A DNA stretch of 64,000 nt from Pseudanabaena sp. Salubria-1 (lineage in GTDB: Bacteria > Cyanobacteriota > Cyanobacteriia > Pseudanabaenales > Pseudanabaenaceae), in the NCBI GenBank assembly GCA_023336205.1, contig JALQCR010000036.1, positions 1 to 64,000 of the forward strand, written 5' to 3'. Position 1 is the stretch's first letter. Every line of letters begins with the position of its first letter. Below are positions 62,761 to 64,000 of this stretch, one piece after another. The notes under the pieces are model-generated. The model saw only the letters and a list, made by a program, of their open reading frames with translations, was not told the origin of the DNA and did no database searches. A program made the translations under genes and the position numbers.

Positions 62761-64000
62761 ATGCACTTGATCGAACTTCAAAATATTTCTAAACGCTTCG
62801 GACAGAAATCCATTCTCCAAGAGATTAATTTGACTGTACGCCAAGGAGAATTTGTTGTCCTGCGCGGCACAAATGGCGCAGGCAAAACCACCTTGCTTAA
62901 CATCATTCTCGGTTTATTAAAGCCTGATACAGGGAAAGCCATGCTGCTGGGGCGATCGCCATTCCTTCCATCGGCAAAGACTCGCGTAGGCGCAGTTTTG
63001 CAAAAGGTGAGCCCACCTAAAAATCTGACGGTTAAAGAGTTAATCGATCTTGTGCGCAGTTACTATCCCGATGCACATTCTACGGAAGAGATTCTCAATA
63101 TGGTGAACTTAGCGGGAAAGCACAAAGACTGGGTAGCAAATTTATCGGGTGGTCAAGAACAGAGACTATTATTTGCCTTAGCCTTGGCTGGAAAGCCTAA
63201 TTTACTGATATTAGATGAACCAACACGCAACCTTGATGAGGAAGGATATGCTGATTTTTGGAAGCAACTACGTCATTGTGTATCTCAAGGTAAAACTATT
63301 TTGATGGTGACGAACAATCAAGCCGATTGGGAAGAACTAGCCAAACTTCCCACGAGAATAATTACTTTAGATAATGGGCGAATCCATGAAGTCCGACAAA
63401 GTGCGATCGCCAAACCACCAGACCCTCCCGCTCCCAAAAGAAAACAAATAGCGATGACGAAAGGTGGTGTGCCTTTATTCTATTCTTCTTCAGCAAATAA
63501 TCTTGAGAGTCTAGAACAGCCAAAGATTAATCTTCCTGTAGCAAATTCCTCAAATTTATCCTCTGAGAATGTCAGCATATTGAGAGGCTTTTTGCCGCAA
63601 CTATGGGCAGAATCACTACAACTATTGCGTACTCCCACCTATGTAATTGGCATTTTTCTCTTTTCTAGTGCGATCGCCTTATTTCCTCCTGACGAACGTT
63701 TGGGCATGTTAGGAGCGATTTTCTTTGCTGGGCTGAGTTTGCTGACAATTGCCTTTGAACGCACGGGTAAGCGGGTTGCAGTTGAGAGAGCCGAAGGATG
63801 GCTAAAACTGCTGCGTGTTACGCCCTTACATCCCTTTACATATCTGGCAGCAAAGGTGATAATGTCGTTGGTGATCTCGGCGGCTAGTCTACTGCTGATC
63901 TTGGGGCTAGGAGCTTGGAAACTTGGTCTCGATCAGTCCTTGGCTGTGCGATCGCTAGAATTTACCAGTTTGTTGCTCGGTAGTATTCCATTTACAATGT
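62761..64000 (+). CDS. ABC transporter ATPase-permease fusion (runs off window)
   Basis: An open frame from ATG 62761 that continues past the window end (413 codons visible). The ATPase part (~1-215) has VLRGTNGAGKTTLLNIILGL (Walker A), NLSGGQEQRLLFALALAG (signature) and NLLILDEPTRNLDEEG (Walker B). A Ser/Pro linker (~225-275) follows, then a hydrophobic ABC-2-type membrane part starting SLQLLRTPTYVIGIFLFSSA, with two or three further segments visible. Having ATPase first and permease second in one chain is unusual among ABC-2 exporters. The substrate is unknown. Confidence 0.82.
   Translation, partial: MHLIELQNISKRFGQKSILQEINLTVRQGEFVVLRGTNGAGKTTLLNIILGLLKPDTGKAMLLGRSPFLPSAKTRVGAVLQKVSPPKNLTVKELIDLVRSYYPDAHSTEEILNMVNLAGKHKDWVANLSGGQEQRLLFALALAGKPNLLILDEPTRNLDEEGYADFWKQLRHCVSQGKTILMVTNNQADWEELAKLPTRIITLDNGRIHEVRQSAIAKPPDPPAPKRKQIAMTKGGVPLFYSSSANNLESLEQPKINLPVANSSNLSSENVSILRGFLPQLWAESLQLLRTPTYVIGIFLFSSAIALFPPDERLGMLGAIFFAGLSLLTIAFERTGKRVAVERAEGWLKLLRVTPLHPFTYLAAKVIMSLVISAASLLLILGLGAWKLGLDQSLAVRSLEFTSLLLGSIPFTM

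Overview
The window is chromosomal DNA of a filamentous-type cyanobacterium. The evidence is the many GCGATCGC (HIP1) octamers, a CyaC-type multidomain adenylate cyclase, a ComFB-type protein, four Uma2-family nuclease genes and the general gene content. It looks Pseudanabaena-like, but that is only an impression. Housekeeping genes present are malQ, mutS, rplY-purA, ffh, murE, purN, dusA, rsmH, ilvH and mnmG. They are spread among mobile DNA, broken genes and hairpin-rich spacers. No rRNA, tRNA or CRISPR array was seen.

Layout. 1-5155: a CNNM/CBS membrane protein, malQ and two Uma2 genes, separated by long palindromes. 5168-10571: an IS5-type element, then a vestigial diversity-generating retroelement (DGR) made of a template-like repeat (6192-6285) and a variable-repeat-like 3' end (6487-6580) in a coiled-coil/FGE-sulfatase-fold gene. 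That gene is cut in two by an IS4-type element, and no reverse transcriptase is nearby. An Rpn-type nuclease follows. 10692-27000: a ComFB-domain protein, mutS, a cyclic-nucleotide-phosphodiesterase-like enzyme, a Crp/Fnr regulator, rplY, purA, a helicase plus small Cys/His protein pair, an amine-oxidase-like flavoprotein, isoaspartyl peptidase and ffh. 26910-32630: one CyaC-type REC-GAF-GAF-HK-REC-cyclase gene split into three by an ISAzo13-type and an IS630-type element. 33076-43640: murE, purN, dusA, a very large REC/PAS/GAF hybrid kinase with a frameshift in an A8 tract, an IS30-type element, rsmH and ilvH. 44134-52349: a type I restriction-modification locus in the order hsdS, small ORF, MNT, HEPN, Uma2, hsdR, hsdM. 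52427-60202: mnmG followed downstream by two extra copies of its last ~180 bp, with accessory genes between them (TPR histidine kinase plus REC-AlbA_2 regulator, then a Uma2 gene). 60310-64000: a membrane-protein gene split by an ISAs1-type element, a second small membrane protein and the start of an ABC ATPase-permease fusion.

Three themes stand out. (1) Recent insertion-sequence activity: six elements of six families have recognisable ends and target duplications, and excising four of them in silico restores open reading frames exactly. (2) The broken cyclase, a metallophosphodiesterase and a Crp/Fnr regulator hint at a cAMP circuit that may now be damaged. (3) The spacers are filled with perfect hairpins whose stems differ completely while their ends (AAAACCC...GGGTTTT) and caps (GGCGC-NNN-GCGCC) recur, plus a ~101-bp MITE-like repeat present in three full copies.
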